NCBI GenBank assembly: GCA_020444165.1
Contig: JAHLLK010000139.1
Location: 1-7,190 of the forward strand
Reading direction: 5' to 3'
Source: Deltaproteobacteria bacterium
GTDB lineage: Bacteria; Desulfobacterota; Desulfarculia; Desulfarculales; Desulfarculaceae
Length of the DNA stretch: 7,190 nucleotides
This document shows, piece by piece, positions 6,868 to 7,190 of the stretch (its first letter is position 1; every line of letters begins with the position of its first letter). Under the pieces are notes generated by a model. The model ran no database searches. It was not told the DNA's origin and worked only from the letters and a program-made list of their open reading frames with translations. The translations under genes were made by a program, and so were the position numbers.

Positions 6868-7190
6868 GGGGTACAGTCGGAGCCACACCGACGGGGGGCT
6901 GGCGGCTGGTGTGTTTGGGCTCAGCTGAAGCAGTTGTTGCTGTTGGAGCTTAGAGCGGTGCGGCAGAATGTGTATGGAAAGGGTGGGATTTGGAGAGAGT
7001 CTGGTCAGAGGCAGAGTAAGTAAAGCTGATCGGAGCGCATCTGTTTTCGAGGTCGCCGCAAGGTATAGAATGAGATGTGGGACAAACAGAACGAAATTAA
7101 CTTGCAGTAAGTGTGGTAGTATTAATATGGGATGTTGAGCCTATCCGCATGGTGCAACGAGAGGTTTCATAAGGTTGACGCCTTTCACGA
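6868..7190. other. Gene-free tail of lower G+C, possibly structured RNA or low-quality contig end
   Basis: No convincing open reading frame is present on either strand in these 323 bases. The plus strand is purine-rich and the G+C falls well below the ~70% of the gene block; 7081-7140 counts 22 G/C of 60. I see no tRNA, no CRISPR pattern and no intrinsic terminator. GTGTGGC (6854-6860) pairs with GCCACAC (6882-6888), and the overlapping CACACC (6884-6889) pairs with GGTGTG (6908-6913), so the two helices exclude each other. The last 20 bases form a short hairpin AAGG-TTGACG-CCTT (7171-7184). Parts recall, from memory only, the 5' domains of bacterial group II introns. An assembly or contig-end artefact is an equally open explanation. 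Confidence 0.5.

Noticed and set aside
6543..6953. 136-codon plus-strand frame overlapping the mscS fragment
   Set aside because: Gly/Arg-rich with no motifs; the MscS-like motifs lie in the other frame at 6550-6777.
7102..7128. Possible sigma-70-like promoter (TTGCAG and TAATAT)
   Set aside because: The spacer is 15 bases, the match is weak and no gene follows within the window; AT-rich sequence gives such matches by chance.
7137..7168. GAGCC ... GGTTTC resembling a group II intron domain V
   Set aside because: The outer 5 bp can pair and an AGC is present, but the GNRA tetraloop, two-base bulge and 34-base geometry of domain V are missing.

Overview
The window is about 70% G+C up to roughly position 6800 and is packed with plus-strand genes. 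The proteins are two-component sensors with HPt, REC, PAS and HD-GYP modules plus an exported alkyl-sulfatase-like enzyme. This style fits a high-GC, environmentally sensing Gram-negative bacterium, perhaps of the Desulfobacterota/deltaproteobacterial type. That placement is an inference from composition and gene style; no marker gene is present.

Layout. (1) Positions 1-813 are the 3' end of a hybrid histidine kinase: the end of a receiver domain, an HPt domain and a small C-terminal helical domain. (2) After 6 bases, 820-1950 encodes a complete REC-HD-GYP response regulator, a predicted cyclic-di-GMP phosphodiesterase. (3) After an 81-base spacer holding a tandem 8-mer and a good ribosome binding site, 2032-3846 encodes an exported metallo-beta-lactamase-fold enzyme of the SdsA/YjcS alkyl sulfatase type. 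(4) After another 81-base spacer with a small hairpin, 3928-6516 encodes a membrane-bound hybrid histidine kinase (about six TM helices, two PAS domains, HisKA-HATPase, REC). (5) Only 33 bases later lies an orphan fragment, about 75 residues, matching the very C-terminus of an MscS-type mechanosensitive channel. (6) A G/A-rich tract at 6774-6820 ends the recognisable coding. From there to 7190 the sequence is clearly lower in G+C and has no convincing gene.

How the parts may work together. The HPt of the first kinase and the REC-HD-GYP gene are almost certainly one operon and form a plausible sensor-to-c-di-GMP output branch. The alkyl sulfatase and second hybrid kinase run in the same direction with short gaps and no visible terminator, so they may be co-transcribed. 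The second kinase has a REC but no HPt, so it would need an HPt in trans; the one encoded upstream is a candidate. Whether the sulfatase is functionally linked to the signalling genes cannot be decided from one window.

I did not find a clearly new system. The points most worth checking are the low-GC ORF-free tail (structured RNA such as the 5' part of a group II intron, or a poor-quality contig end), the decapitated mscS fragment at that boundary, the altered metal-ligand motif of the HD-GYP domain, and the hexanucleotide repeat in the sulfatase signal peptide.
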